This document shows, one piece after another, positions 44,171 to 58,564 of a DNA stretch of 64,000 nucleotides. The notes under the pieces were generated by a model. The model was not told the DNA's origin, did no database searches, and saw only the letters and a program-made list of their open reading frames with translations. Position numbers and translations under genes: made by a program. Numbering within the stretch: position 1 is the stretch's first letter; every line of letters starts with the position of its first letter. The stretch spans positions 145,669,861-145,733,860 of the forward strand of contig NC_079492.1 in NCBI RefSeq assembly GCF_020520425.1, in the 5' to 3' direction. The stretch comes from Spinacia oleracea. Its lineage: Eukaryota; Streptophyta; Magnoliopsida; Caryophyllales; Amaranthaceae.

Positions 44171-45830
44171 TTCATTGTTTTCTCTTCCTGTTTTTTTTTT
44201 TTCTTCTTTTCTGTTGGTTTTGTTCCCATTTGATTCTTGGGTTGCCCACGATTTATTTTGGTTTTTCCTAGATTTTTTCGAAATTCATTGCTCGTGTCAA
44301 GCTAGAAGCGGTGTAGTACGAGCTTGATTTAAGATGTAGAATAGTAATTGTTTTGATTGTAACAATTATGTATTTTATTTGAATATATGTGTGGTATGCT
44401 GATCTATTTTATCATTGTAGACATTGTATGGTTGATTATTAATGATATCGTTCTTTCCTGTCAAAGAAATCTTTAGAAATGAGTTTAAACCCGATCAATC
44501 TCTGAGATTAGTGTTTTAATCATATCAACCACGTAAAAATCAGATCGACATGATCCGGTGTTGTAGAGTAAAATTCTTCTTGCTCAACCGGTTTAGAATG
44601 GTTGTAAACCTATTTCTATATATTTTTTGTTTTTCTAAAATTATGGTAAAAAGGAAAAAAAATATATACTTCGTATAAAAAATCAATTATTTAAGAGGGT
44701 TTTTTTTGGAAGCTAAAATAAAATATATCACAATATAGTAATATTTACAACATATAAATGAGAGAAATAAATATTTAAATAGTTTATATTATATTTTATT
44801 AAGGAAAAATTGGTTTGGTCCAAAAACTGACCAAACCACACCGAAGCTAGACCAAATAATGATATTTCTCGACCCGAAGACCGGACCAATTGCCTTCGGT
44901 CCAGTCCATTTTTTTTTGTCCGGACCACTTTTTGCACACCCCTAGTTGTTAGTTATGCATGGGGTGGGCCTGGCCTCCCGGACGAAAATGTTTGTAGTGT
45001 ATTTTTAGTTACGCCCCTTAGAGTTTGTATATAATGGTATAAATTACATAGTATATTGGTTAATTGTTCAAGATCAACCACAGTCTGAAACAGTCCTCTG
45101 TTTGGCATTATGAAACTAAATTTCGGTGGGGCCGAAAGAAGAAGCTCCAGCACAAGCTAGGTATCATTTTTTCGCGATGAAAATGGAAAGATGTTGATGG
45201 CCGCGAGGTTAATTAAGACTCTCCATTCGGAGGTTTCCATCGTTTTTGCTGAAGATTTGACACTCCGATGAGGAACTAAATTCAAATGTGCGGTTGTGAG
45301 CGAGGGGCTCATAAATCTCATTATTGAGGGGACAATTTGGCGGTGACCAATTCAATGAACTATGTTTAGTGAGTACTAATCAATCAAATCTCAATTCTGT
45401 TTCTATCTATAATGTTATGATATCAACTTTTTGTAATTTTTTTCTATTATATATTTAGTACAATCCAAAATCAACGTAAATGAAATACTAACAAAGTATT
45501 GACAAAATTGAGAAAGCATAAATCATGGATAATCTTCCTCGTTATACATTCAACCAATTATACGGATAAACCTAATGTGCATAGAAGGTAGTATATGAAA
45601 TATACACAAGTACGTCCCGTATTGTATAAATATGTACCACTAAAAACATTTCATAAAAGAATGAACTCGATCCTATATCTCTTTTCTATATGTATAACTT
45701 ATAAGTGTATAAATTAACCAATAATAAATAAGGTTTGAAAAATCTACAATCTAAATTTTGTAACAACCAACAACAACGACCCACGTTTTTTTTTAAAAAT
45801 AAAATTATTCACATTCGACATTTGGACCCT
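44171..45830. other. Intergenic downstream of the metalloproteinase gene
   Basis: No gene recognised. Around 44800-44945 there is a pair of GGTCC/GGACC-rich arms ending TTTGCACACCCCTA, which looks like the right end of a hAT-type element without a clear left end. The remainder is AT-rich. Confidence 0.4.
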
Positions 45831-46937
45831 CTAAAAATATATGAGTTGAGTTAAGGTGAAAACGACGATCCATAACCCGAATACTGTCCTTCTGCCACCG
45901 TCACCGGCGCCGCTGTTAAAAGTTTCCTGATCGGACTCCAACAAAGACCCGTAATTAAAATTCGGGTTTGACCCGTATAAAGCTTGGACTCCTTGAACAT
46001 CATCAACCCGTAAATCCACTTTCCGGCTCCTCGGTCTCAAACTCGGGTACATGATAGCATCACTCACAGAAGAATGGGCCAACCCGAGCACGTGACCTAT
46101 CTCGTGCGTAGCTACTGATTCCAAATCAATGGCCACCCTAGACCGTTCTCTTTGAAAATCAACGGCCCAAGTTTCAGCTGCGTCTAAATGAAGTCTTCCA
46201 TTTTCCGGTGAAAAAGCATGGGCTAAAACTCCGAGTTCGCCGTCGAACGGTTCTCCGTCGCCGTGATCGCCGCTATGGAACCCAATACGGATATCAGCCA
46301 TACGATAATTTTGTATCTCTGTGAAATTTACGAGAATAACCTCGGACCACCGTGAAAAGGCGCGTGCGAACACCGCCCGGATATCTTCCTGACTGATGTA
46401 AGCAATCGTATCGTCCGGCGAAAAAGAATAAGTCAAAGTCATCGGTGAAGACTGACTCCACCGTGGTTCCCCGTTAAAGAAGGCGTAACGACGCGTTTGG
46501 TGGAGGCGGCTGGCAGTGGAGTTATGCATATGGGAATCGCCGAGGCCGCAACGTGGGGCCATGATGAGGTCAATAGTATCGTTATCGAGTTTTCCGGTGA
46601 CTGGTATACCGAGGTTCCTTTGATAAGTTAAGATGGCGGATTCGAGGTCGGAATCAAAGTCATCGGAGAAGTTCCCGGGGGCCGGTGCCGGGAGGTAGCC
46701 GAAGTGGTTGAGATAAGTCTTGAGATCGCATATTCCAGTGACGTGGCTTCCTTTCTCGAGGTTGGCAAACTTTGCAAAGTTGCCCCACGGGGTGGAGGTG
46801 GTGGAGTTGAAGGCGGAGGCGGTGGTGGCGTCAAAGTTTGGGATAGTTGGTTGCGGGAAAGTTCTGGCGGGAAAGGCTGAAGGTAGTTGTAATAATAAGA
46901 TGAAGAAGAAGAGCGAAAAGGGTAATAGAAAGTGCAT
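45831..46937 (-). CDS. Matrix metalloproteinase (plant MMP, M10A), 368 aa, intronless
   Basis: A zinc endopeptidase of the apoplast or cell surface. In order: signal peptide (about 1-23, LLPFSLFFFILLLQLPSA), a propeptide with a peptidoglycan-binding-like fold (about 55-127), the cysteine switch PRCGLGD at 128-134 that keeps the zymogen latent, and a catalytic domain (about 150-322). The calcium/structural zinc segment is HSGDHGDGEPFDGELGVLAH (221-240). The catalytic motif HEIGHVLGLAHS is at 278-289 with the three zinc His and catalytic Glu, and the Met-turn AIMYPS is at 294-299. The C-terminus ends in a hydrophobic stretch (FGLWIVVFTLTQLIYF) after Ser/Gly-rich sequence, as expected for a GPI anchor. 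There is no hemopexin domain, as in all plant MMPs. Length and single-exon structure fit the family. All key residues are present. Confidence 0.96.
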   Translation of the reverse strand: MHFLLPFSLFFFILLLQLPSAFPARTFPQPTIPNFDATTASAFNSTTSTPWGNFAKFANLEKGSHVTGICDLKTYLNHFGYLPAPAPGNFSDDFDSDLESAILTYQRNLGIPVTGKLDNDTIDLIMAPRCGLGDSHMHNSTASRLHQTRRYAFFNGEPRWSQSSPMTLTYSFSPDDTIAYISQEDIRAVFARAFSRWSEVILVNFTEIQNYRMADIRIGFHSGDHGDGEPFDGELGVLAHAFSPENGRLHLDAAETWAVDFQRERSRVAIDLESVATHEIGHVLGLAHSSVSDAIMYPSLRPRSRKVDLRVDDVQGVQALYGSNPNFNYGSLLESDQETFNSGAGDGGRRTVFGLWIVVFTLTQLIYF

Positions 46938-48892
46938 GGCTAACAGGCTAAGCTAAGATAAAAGATGATCAAATGATCAAATCCAAAAAATGGGGAAAGT
47001 TAGTTATGTTGGAAGTTGAGCCTTCAAAATCTTATTAATTGTTAAGGTTTATAAGGAATGTTTTTAAAAAAAATTGGTGAAAATGAGATGATTAAATAAA
47101 TAAAAATGAGTAAGAGAAGAATGTGGGGAGGGTGGAAGCAACCATTTGGGGTTTAATTTGAAGGAGAGAGAAAGTTAGGAAGATTCTGCCGTGCTTTGAA
47201 TTATCAATTTTCAAAAAATGGGGATTAAGCAAAGGTTGATGATCTAATCAAGTATGGTGGGTGAACAAACTACTGTGTTAGGAATTCACTTCGTATATAT
47301 TAAGTACTTTCTATATTTTAGTTTGTCTCATTTAATTGATTTGCTACAATTATCGATCTGTCATTAACCATTCAATTATTCAACGCACATCTTTAACCAT
47401 TGTTACTATGTAGTATGTACTTGATCAAAGAAACCAATAGCGTAACTAAAAAACAAAATAATTTGGCGGTCAGAACCCTGATATCATAATAGTGGCATAA
47501 TTTTGGATTAGAAAAGTAAAATACATAGTACAATAATTAAAAGATATATCAATGTTGGATCTTCTAAGATAGCATGCTATAGACTATGTGATGAACTTTG
47601 AACAAGTATAAGAAATTAGTAAAATAGTTTAATATAGTTGCATCTGACTCTGTTTATTGTTGACCAAATTTTATAAAAAGTAATCGTATGACAATAATTG
47701 ACAAATTCTAAGACTAATAGTGGATGGATATTACATACTTCGTATTATTAAGGGTTAGAAAAATGGTGATTAAAGAAGACTTTTGAACAAGGGTTTTGGT
47801 GTAAGGGTTTTTTTGGATGACTTGTCAAACACGACAATTCCATGTATGTATGGTCTTTTGGGGGTAACTTTAGATTAACGGTTTTATGTCTAAATAATTT
47901 TGAGATGGGATCAGCGAGTCAAGAGGCATGGATTTGATTTCCTGACTGTAATGTCGTCCAAGTTCTTTGTTAGTCGTCTCTTATTACTCGCATGAATAGG
48001 AGAAATTTCCGAGTAACCCTTTAATTTTTTTAATTACATTTTTTTTCTGTCTTATTTTACTTTTGGACCTTTGTAGTCAAATAATGCATTATCAATGATA
48101 ACACAATTATACGAGATTTATTTAAAACAAAAATATTTCATTAAATTACAACAATAACATAGAAATAGTACGTGTATGTAACTACATACATTTGTTCATG
48201 TACACCTCGATCATAACCACTACTTAACAAATTAACATCCGTTCTAATTGGCTTTAATTTCCAGTAGGGGTGGTTCACGGGGTGGGTATGAGGTGAGCGA
48301 CGACACGTAGCCTCAAATTTCAGATATAATATTATTAGTTTCCTAAGTATTAAACAAAAATAAAACTCCTGTCAAGCGACAACTGGATAGGCTTTTCTGC
48401 AGGTGTGTTATTTATAAGGTTGATCGAGAGCAGGTGCAGGAGGAGCATGATTGTACAAGGAATGCAGTTCAATGCAGTCTGGTTTTATTTTTGTTTTTTC
48501 TTTCTTGTAATTTTCCTAAATGTCAAAAAAAAAAAAAAAAAAAAAACTGAAATAGCGGTTAATTTAAGGTGGTGTTATGTTAAATGTAATACTCAAGGAC
48601 ATGGGTACGTACGATGCTTAACAAACTCTTTTTTTTATTCTCCTTCCCTTTTTTTTTCCTTTAATTGAATATGGACCTCATTTTGAGAAATTGCACATGG
48701 CCTTTACTAATAACGTTAAAGTAGCTCCGACACTGTTGCCTGACAAATTTCATATTCCCCGTGAGAGTCGATAATCGTCTCCGGTCACCAAGGGGAAAGA
48801 TGAGAGAATCGGTGCTTTTCTTACATGATATCCTCTTTAAACATATATAGTTTCAAATTGTAAGTTATGATAATATATATATATATATATAT
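46938..48892. other. Intergenic upstream of the metalloproteinase gene
   Basis: No gene recognised beyond the candidate TATA box. A pure A run of about 21 bp at 48526-48546, after TTTCTTGTAATTTTCCTAAA, could mark the tail of a processed or SINE-like insertion, but I cannot define its start. Confidence 0.4.
47048..47053 (-). promoter_or_regulatory. Candidate TATA box of the metalloproteinase gene
   Basis: The minus strand reads CCTTATAAACC about 112 bp upstream of the ATG at 46937, a reasonable distance for a TATA box with an 80 bp leader. No other TATA-like element is closer. Confidence 0.4.
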
Positions 48893-50135
<1,243 letters not shown>

Positions 50136-50658
50136 GTTGCTAAATCATGCATGATGTCAAAGTGTAGCTCTTGCTCTAGCACTTTTCAGCTAATTAACGA
50201 AAAGTACCAATAACAAGTGTTTAAGGTGCGTTTAATCTAATCACATATAATTTGATTACTTTTTGGGACATAAAATTAATTGGTGGATCACCAGTTTTAA
50301 TTTTCACGTAACAATCAGTTTATTGTTGCAAGTTGCAACCAGAAAAAAAGACCTGAAGAGCAAATCAACTGACCTAAACCAAAGAATTGGCGGCTCTCAG
50401 TATATCTGTACGTATATATATATTATTTTATTCCCCACACGGAACTAATGAATAATTCTTCATTTGTATGCGTCTTTTTCAGTCAACATTATCAAATTTC
50501 ATGAACACAAAAAAAAAAGTCTGATTATTTGGGCTTATTGCTGATGTAACAAATTATTTATTTACATTATTATTGGTCAGAATTTTACCTAATTAACTAC
50601 TCTAATTTTCCTCTATTATATTATTCTTAAATACGCCTTATATTTTACATTTTTACTA

Positions 50659-50941
50659 CTCCCTCCGTATTTATTTAAGAGATACACTTGGTCAGGCACG
50701 AGTATTAAAAAGAAGAATTAAATGAAATAAAGTAATAAAACAAGTGGGGTTGAGTAGATATTTTAATAAGAAAAACAAGTGGGGACCATGTCATTTTAGG
50801 GAATGAGGGGTGGAGATGGGGTGTAGATAGATTATTTAATTAGATAGTTGGGTTGATAAGTTACTAAAAATAGCAAGTGTATCTCTTAAATAAATACGGC
50901 CGGAAAAGACAAGTGTATCCCTTAAATAAATACAGAGGGAG
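50659..50941. mobile_element. Stowaway MITE, TSD TA
   Basis: Ends CTCCCTCCGTATTTATTTAA and TTAAATAAATACAGAGGGAG are flanked by TA on both sides. At 283 bp with no coding capacity, this is a textbook Stowaway layout. An inner repeat of the right terminus (AAGTGTATCTCTTAAATAAATACGG) precedes the true end by about 40 bp. Confidence 0.85.
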
Positions 50942-51058
50942 TATTCAATATCCATTCTCCATCATTTCTCCTTATGTGATGTACATTTACTTCTAGATGC
51001 ATCTTTATTTGTTTTTGGCTCCATCGTGTCACTTTTTAAACACTGCACTTACAGAGTA

Positions 51059-51309
51059 TTTCCTCCGTTCTTATACAATTGGATTTTCGACACTATTCAC
51101 ACAAGTTCTTTTGACTTCCTTTTGTAATTTATACATAAGAAAAAACATAGTCGTGTGGATCTTATTAGATTCGTTTCAATAAATATTTTTTTAAACAACT
51201 TTGTATAATTTTTTTCCTATCCATAAATAATGGAAGATGTTAATGTTTGAAATCATACATTGGCAACCGTGTCTAAATAATTTTGTCATTTAAAAAAGAA
51301 CAGATGAAA
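51059..51309. mobile_element. Stowaway-related MITE, divergent
   Basis: It begins TTTCCTCCGTTCTTATACAA after TA and ends near AAAGAACAGATGAAAT. The interior (CTTATTAGATTCGT, TCAATAAATATTTTTT, TTTGAAATCAT) matches the copy at 8046-8302. The right end is eroded. Confidence 0.65.
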
Positions 51310-51775
51310 TATTACATAACTAGGCAAAAGGGTTGAAATTATTGTCTTTTATTTTATTTATTTTATTACGAACGAGTCTTGAATTTTCAAACTCGCCTCT
51401 AACCTCGTTATTTTTACCACATTATACCAAAAGTCTGAGTCTAGACTCCCTTCCATACTCCCCACCGGTCTAAGGATATCAAATGGGCATGGGACGACAG
51501 GGAGCCCATCAAGGATGTAGAGATATTATGATTATTATCTACGTACTTTGAGTCTAGCTAAGAGGATGTTCAAACCTAAATAAAACCAATTAGTCATGGG
51601 AGTAGCAGTTCCGAAGCTGGTAACCTTTCCCTCTTCTTCGACGTGGGATAACTCATCATACTGAACATTTTAATCATGGGATTTCAACCTCTCAACATAG
51701 ATAGAATACTATATTTCACGAGTAATGTCCGAAATTATTGAGAAATATTACATTTTTTTTTTTCAATTGATGTAT

Positions 51776-51777
<2 letters not shown>

Positions 51778-51813
<36 letters not shown>
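51778..51813. repeat. (TA)n microsatellite
   Basis: About 34 bp of alternating TA. Confidence 0.9.
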
Positions 51814-51816
<3 letters not shown>

Positions 51817-53755
51817 TCACATCCAAAAAAAACACATAAAATTATAAAATAAGTTGTGATTTACAAGTAATAATGCTCCAAATACAAGTTAATCGAAAGA
51901 AAGAGATAAGTGTTTAATTCTCCTCACGTAAATGAATAAGTTCCCTATACTCTAAGAATATCTTGGCAAGTACGGTGTATGAGGAATTGAGAAGTTGAGA
52001 ACTCAAACATAGGTTAGTGGATTGCTAACTATAACAATCCAGTTTGGGCTTTTCCTAATATAGACAAACTAGTTCGGCCCAAATTAAAGTATGGCGTTGT
52101 GGACATGTTTCAGTCCAAACTATGTTTGGGCCAAGAAACTTCGTTATTACAATGGCAAACAAGCCCATTGCCCATTGCCCATTGCCCATTGCCCATTGGA
52201 CCATACATGTGAAATATTAAAGCCCGATTGATTGGTATGACAATTTGGCAATCCAAACAACATCTACTTATATAGCTCTCCTAAAAAAGAGTTTTTGGAA
52301 TAGTGAATAATTCATCCGTTTCTTTCTAGTTCACACGTTTTGAATTCGGCACTACTCAGGTAAGTTACATGGATTTACTTTTGTGATTTATACTTAAAAA
52401 GAAAATAATTGTCATACATAGGTCAAATATCAACTTTTGCAAGGTCTTGTTAGATTTGTCTCAATACATTTGTACCACATATCAACTGTTGATATTTAGT
52501 ACTTATTGATAATGAATAGTGTTTGAAATCGATACAATGACAAACGTGCTTAAAGAAACGTGACAACCTACATATCATGCTGAAACATATCTCATACACC
52601 TTGTAACGAGAACAAAATTCGAATCTAAAGATAAAATAGTACTCCGTAATACGGAGTATTTTAACTATCTTCTGAAAAAAACGGGGTATTTATTTTAACG
52701 AGAAGAAATCGCGTTGACCATTGAAGGACGTAAGAGTAAGACCAACGTGTTTCATGAAATTAGAGTTGCGCCAAGATGCTAGTGCCCATATCTTGGCTGT
52801 TGCACATAAAGATGCATACGACCAAAGCAAACAACAAGTTTAAGTTTGTCTTGTATACTGCCATCAAAACTTTAAAAATAGAAAGATTAGGTTTCAAATC
52901 TGCATAGGGTAAATATAACTAACTATTTCCGTACTTACAAATAAGATTGAAGCATATTTCCTGACATATAATGTTGTAGTACTACTACTACCTACAATGT
53001 AGGGTTTTCCCTGAGATTGAGATTTTGTGGAAAGAGACTTCCCACACTTCGATGATTCCATGACGAAAAGAAAAAGACACAAATATATGCACACCATAAA
53101 ATGATAAAATTGATGGATCACTTAAAATCGCTTTATTTCTTTTATGCATCAATTTTAAATATCTTGTTTAAAGAGTCGGCATAAACTTTGAACATGAATA
53201 CTCCGCATATTATTTGATACTCATGCGATATGAAGTTGAGCTCGGTGAGGCGGCATGTTGTGATGTGTAACAGTGTGAGTAAACACATCACAGCGTCAAA
53301 CATGTACCATTTGTTGAAAAGAGAGTACAATTTCATTAAAAAAAAGAGTACTACGGAGTATTTCGTTAAACAAAGTATCATTTAGATAAAAACATGTACC
53401 ATTTCGTTAAAAAAAGTATTATTTCATTAAAACCATAGTACCATTTCGATTAAAACATGTACCATTTCATTGACTTTTTTAACAGACTGCGATTTTTACT
53501 TCCTCTATGAAGTTTTGTTAGTTTCGATTTAATGTATAGTTTTAAAATATATATAAACGACATCACTTATTACTTAAATTAAAGTTGATTTTAAAAACAT
53601 GTATATTGGTGAAAGCTCTCTAATTAGCTCTTTACTTTCTCTCGTCCACCAACTCTCTACAAGATACTCTCAAACCATGCATGGCCTTTTCAAAAAAGAA
53701 ACTTCTTCAGTAGAGTTTCAATCTCTTGCTTACTATTCGGTGGTCCCATATTATA
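51814..53755. other. Intergenic, AT-rich, no gene seen
   Basis: Contains the GCCCATT tandem repeat and, at about 53300-53470, several irregular copies of TACCATTTCGTTAAA / TATCATTTAG. Possible eroded Stowaway-type copy at about 52313-52565. Otherwise nothing recognised. Confidence 0.45.
52163..52199. repeat. (GCCCATT)5 short tandem repeat
   Basis: GCCCATT is repeated five times head to tail with no mismatches, preceded by unrelated sequence and followed by GGACC. Confidence 0.9.
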
Positions 53756-54016
53756 CTTCCTTCGATGTTTAATACTTGCAACGTTTAGACTTTTTACACT
53801 ATTCACATATGCTACTTTGACTATGGTTGGTGATTTATATGTAAGATAAAACATAATCGTGTGTCATCTTATTAGATTTATTTCAATGCGTATTTTCAAA
53901 ATATCAAGTTTTTATATTTTTTGCTTAAAGATATTTACATATAATAATGATCAAAGATGTGCATTGACATGCATGAAAGTGACAAACGTTACAAGTAAAA
54001 AAAAAATCGGAGGAAA
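53756..54016. mobile_element. Stowaway-related MITE, divergent
   Basis: The left end is CTTCCTTCGATGTTTAATAC after TA. The right end has AAAAAAAATCGGAGGAAAA. The interior carries TCTTATTAGATTTATTTCAA and ATCAAGTTTTTATATTTTTT as in the 8046 copy. Boundaries are approximate. Confidence 0.6.
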
Positions 54017-54577
54017 ATTATTTATTTATGCAACCTCATAATTAACTGTCTTTCATAAACAATCCACATGCTAACAAGAATCAATTTTTGGAGGTGTCTT
54101 GGACAAAAACTACCTTGAAATAACTTTTCATAAAGAGTTACTCAAGAGCCCTAATACTGACCACGAGATAGTTCTTGTTTAAAAGCTAATTGGAGAACCA
54201 CTTCAAGAGCCTGAAATCCCAACGTACATGCGCGCTTTTAGCTAGCTAAAGCAACTATGAATGTCTAGAATTGTTGGTACTTTGATTAGTTACTTTGATC
54301 TCAAACTTTTTTCTTCTTTCTACCGAACATACCCTAGCTAGGTGAGCATCAATTCTTATTTACCCACTCTTAACGTCTCTCCTCACCCACCTTATAAGTC
54401 ATCCCCATCTCTTAACAAGAGGAGTTTTCTACCAAGAAATGGACTACCTCTTACTTCTCTTTTCTTATTTACACTATCTCTTGAATTACCTTTTTACTTC
54501 TCCTTCTTTTTTTCTAAAACAAAATAAAATAAAAAACAAGCACCAAGCTCCATATCACACCCATTTAAGAGCTACTA

Positions 54578-54828
54578 CATCTGTTTTAAAAAAATCTTTA
54601 CACTTACTATTTGCACGGACTCAGATGTAATGTTTAACCATTAATACATCTAATTATGTACGACAAAAAATTATAAAATTTTGATGTTTATAAAATAAAT
54701 ATTGAGACAAGTCTAACAAGATATCTCATGATAATTTTTTATAGATATAATAGTGAGAATTTAAGGTCAAAGTTTTGTTTATTGGACACATTCTTTAAAG
54801 CGTAAAGAACTTAATGAAAAGGAGGTAG
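54578..54828. mobile_element. Stowaway-related MITE, divergent
   Basis: It begins CATCTGTTTTAAAAAAATCT after TA and ends with AATGAAAAGGAGGTAG before TA. The interior has the family's GTCTAACAAGATATCTCATG block in inverted orientation. It lies immediately beside the LTR retroelement that starts at 54857. Confidence 0.55.
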
Positions 54829-54856
54829 TACCTCTCATTTAGAGAATGTCTCAATT

Positions 54857-55273
54857 TGTAACACCCCCGATTTACTAACTAGAAAGAAATAAGAATATAA
54901 AAGACTTTATAATAAATTTGCGGAAACTTACACCTAAATCGGAGGTATCACCGCCACACTTGATCACATTGTCAAGTGCTAAGGCTTACAATACTCAAAC
55001 TATTACAACTCGATTACTAGGTGGTCTATTTAAACTAGAAGTATTAAACGGTCATACACGACAAAACGATAATATTGAGCTCTTTCAACTTGTAATTGCA
55101 TCTTTCACGATCCATCTGCTCCAGTCAATCTTGACTGCTCACCATAGTGGACAAATTCCAAAAGGATCGTCGCAGGGCCACCATAAGAAAAAGACATGGC
55201 CGCAAACACACATAACAAATAAACACACACGTCAGCAAAAGCTGAGTAATCAACGCTTATTGAATAAGCAGAC

Positions 55274-55359
<86 letters not shown>

Positions 55360-57558
55360 TTAACAAACACATAAGTACAAATTGATAAACAATTCTTATA
55401 AAACTAGTACATATAACCATAAGTAACAAGGGTTTATTTTTAATTTCTTATAAGTTCACCATTTGAGTATTGTGGATCGAGTCCACCACCCAATAGTATA
55501 TATTGAACTATTGGATGTAACCACCAGAGAGATGTGGATCGCGTCCACCACCCATTAGTATATATTAAACTATTGGATGTAACCACCAGAAAAATGTGAA
55601 TCTAGTCCACCACCCAATAGTATTGGACTATTGGATGTAACCACCAAACAGGTCTTAGTCTTTAAGTGTGCACACCCCCAGTGAGTGTTTTTAACTCAAA
55701 GGAGTAGAATAAGCCTAGGTCGTGCTAGTTAGCTCCGACTAAAATATTAAGACACGATGTGTCATACCACCAATGTGTTCATCACCTTAGGGGATCCTGC
55801 CTAAGATGTCTTACCGACCAAGTGTATTACATTTTAAGTACTTATATTTTAATAGAGAGTGTGTATGATTGTACATGCATAACCAGTTATCAACAAGCAA
55901 TTATTTTGCACTTTTACGCAAGGTCATTTCGAAAATCAAGGCAACTTACTACCACCTACATCAAATTGTTAACATATAAAAATATTAAAGGGGTTTTCTA
56001 ACACTTCTAATCTCACTGCATACCCATATATATATATATAAGATACATTAATAAGCTAAGCACATATCTGACTATCGTATGTCACGGTTCAACCATTCCG
56101 ACTAACAAAATATGTATAGTATAATTCGATAAGTCACATGCCGTAATAATCTTTAACATAAAATACCAAGCAAACAACATATCACACGTATTCACGTAAA
56201 AACCATATTTCTTTATAGGGTTTACAAAGTGGTGAACATAGTAGCTTACCTTAACTGCTTATATAGTTTCAAAGATCGCGTACACGCACACTAATAGGGA
56301 TCTTCCCGCTCTACGGATTCTACAACCAAGTATAACATAACCAGTGTCAAATACCATAGTGGTCGTAACCTATGTAATATATATAGTAGACATATTTTAC
56401 GATACATATATGTGTGTGTGTGTGTACGATGCGGGTGTGAAAGGCCTTGTTATAATCTCTGTTAGATTAGTGGGTGGATAAAATATTTAAATCCAAAATA
56501 TGATAACCTTATTACTATAATAAGTCAAAATTATAAGGAAAGCTAAATCAACCTAGCATCTAAATACGTAGCAGTGTTAGAATCGATTTCATAAAAAAAA
56601 GAATTTGTTTATTTATAAATATAGTACCAAAGTTTAATGAAAACAGAGGTTAATAATGAAATCCTTTCTCTTATGTGACTCAAGAGAAAAGGATGAACCC
56701 TCAAGAAAAGAGTTAACTTTACGTAACCAAGACACCTAAAAAAAATGCAAAAGAATAGTCGAGCAACCAAGCCAATTTCGGAAAGGAACACTACCTTCGT
56801 TACCGGTCGGGTTTCTAAAATGTAAAGCCAAATGTGTAGGGGATGATGCAGACTACAAGGTAGTGTTTTTCACGGTAGTATTCGGTGTAATTTAGTGGTG
56901 TTTCGGTGCAGCCGAAAGTAGGTAGAAACCAACTTCCGCGATCGAGGTTTATCTTTAGTTTTCTTGAGTGGTTCTTCTGGAGAGGATGTGAGGGAGTAAT
57001 ATGTTTTTGCAAAACCCTAGGAATGATGACAAAGTCAGTATTTATAGGAAATCCTAAAAGTGTGAAGTTAAGGGTTAAAATACTAATTAACCGGGATAAG
57101 ATGATGATAAGCATTGCTAAAAGATAAGTAGCTAGTTTGTTAGTTTCGGGAAGTTTGTTAGAGATGGATGGAATAAGATCACGGTGGATTGGGTTATGAT
57201 CCTAAGTTTGTTGGACAATTCAAATCATAATAAGATTGAGATGAGTTAAATCTTGAGGCTTGATCACGTATGCGAGATACTAGGGGTTACTTGGTGATGG
57301 AGGTTAATGAGTCATACGGTTTCTTTGGTGTAGGTGCCTCCCACTAATTGTCTAGGTAAAACAAAAACAATTTATAATAAGTCAATTTTATAATAAGTAG
57401 ATCATGATAATTATTAGAATAATAAAGTACTACTTTTAGATTTAAGATAATAGCTAATATTTATAAAATTTAATAAAACAATTATGTTTATTGATAAAAT
57501 AGTATTTTATTTTACTACAATAATTAGCATTGTTAGAGATAAAATAAGGGTTATTACA
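54857..57558 (-). repeat. LTR (3' copy relative to minus-strand transcription)
   Basis: It contains an AAT microsatellite (about 55276-55358) and three tandem units of about 62 bp (55470-55650) sharing GTCCACCACCCA and ACTATTGGATGTAACCACC. Short open frames in it, for example at 54918-55331, are repeated in the other LTR and show no recognisable domain; I treat them as noncoding. Confidence 0.9.
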
Positions 57559-58055
57559 ATCTATCCCCCTTAAAAGAAGTTTCGTCCCGAAACTTAAAGT
57601 TAGAAAAATATAGGTATTAAAATCTACCCTCCTTAAAAGAAGGTTTGTTCGGAAACTTTTAGTTATAAAAATATAGGGTATTAAAATCTACCCTCTTTAA
57701 AAGAAGTTTCGTCCTGAAACTTAAAGTTTGGAAAATTTAATACTTTGAAACTCTTTCTAAAATAAAATCAATAAAATTTTGCAACATTTTGAACCATAAA
57801 ATATTAAGGATATTACATTCTATCCCCCTTAAAAAAAGGAGTTCGTCCCCGAACTCTAATTACACTAGTCACATAATCATGTAAGGAGAATCACATACTA
57901 ACAAGTAAAAGGAGATAGTCTCTTCAATTAAACGGCTTGTCCTATAACTTTTAACTTCACTCTTAATTAGTCATTTTAATCCTAGACAACTCAAACGCTG
58001 AGATGTGAAGATCTCTGCGTCAATCCCAAAGAGCGATTTGGCTCTGATACCATTT
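57559..58055 (-). repeat. Internal region of the LTR retroelement with amplified PPT-type repeats
   Basis: Only 497 bp. Four blocks of the form TCTA[TC]CC[CT]C[CT]TTAAAAGAAG followed by a TTTCGTCC.GAAACTT-like stretch occur at about 57560, 57623, 57687 and 57818. On the minus strand each is a purine tract preceded by the conserved sequence that normally lies once, just before the 3' LTR, in Gypsy elements. The primer-binding site is at the other end. Confidence 0.8.
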
Positions 58056-58472
58056 TGTAACACCCCCGATTTACTAACTAGAAAGAAATAAGAATATAAA
58101 AGACTTTATAATAAATTTGCGGAAACTTACACCTAAATCGGAGGTATCACCGCCACACTTGATCACATTGTCAAGTGCTAAGGCTTACAATACTCAAACT
58201 ATTACAACTCGATTACTAGGTGGTCTATTTAAACTAGAAGTATTAAACGGTCATACACGACAAAACGATAATATTGAGCTCTTTCAACTTGTAATTGCAT
58301 CTTTCACGATCCATCTGCTCCAGTCAATCTTGACTGCTCACCATAGTGGACAAATTCCAAAAGGATCGTCGCAGGGCCACCATAAGAAAAAGACATGGCC
58401 GCAAACACACATAACAAATAAACACACACGTCAGCAAAAGCTGAGTAATCAACGCTTATTGAATAAGCAGAC

Positions 58473-58564
<92 letters not shown>

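Noticed and set aside
54918-55331. Open frame of 137 codons in the LTR (repeated at 58117-58536 as 139 codons)
   Set aside because: It ends in an AAT microsatellite read as poly-Asn, has no recognisable domain and lies wholly in the LTR on the strand opposite to the element's transcription.
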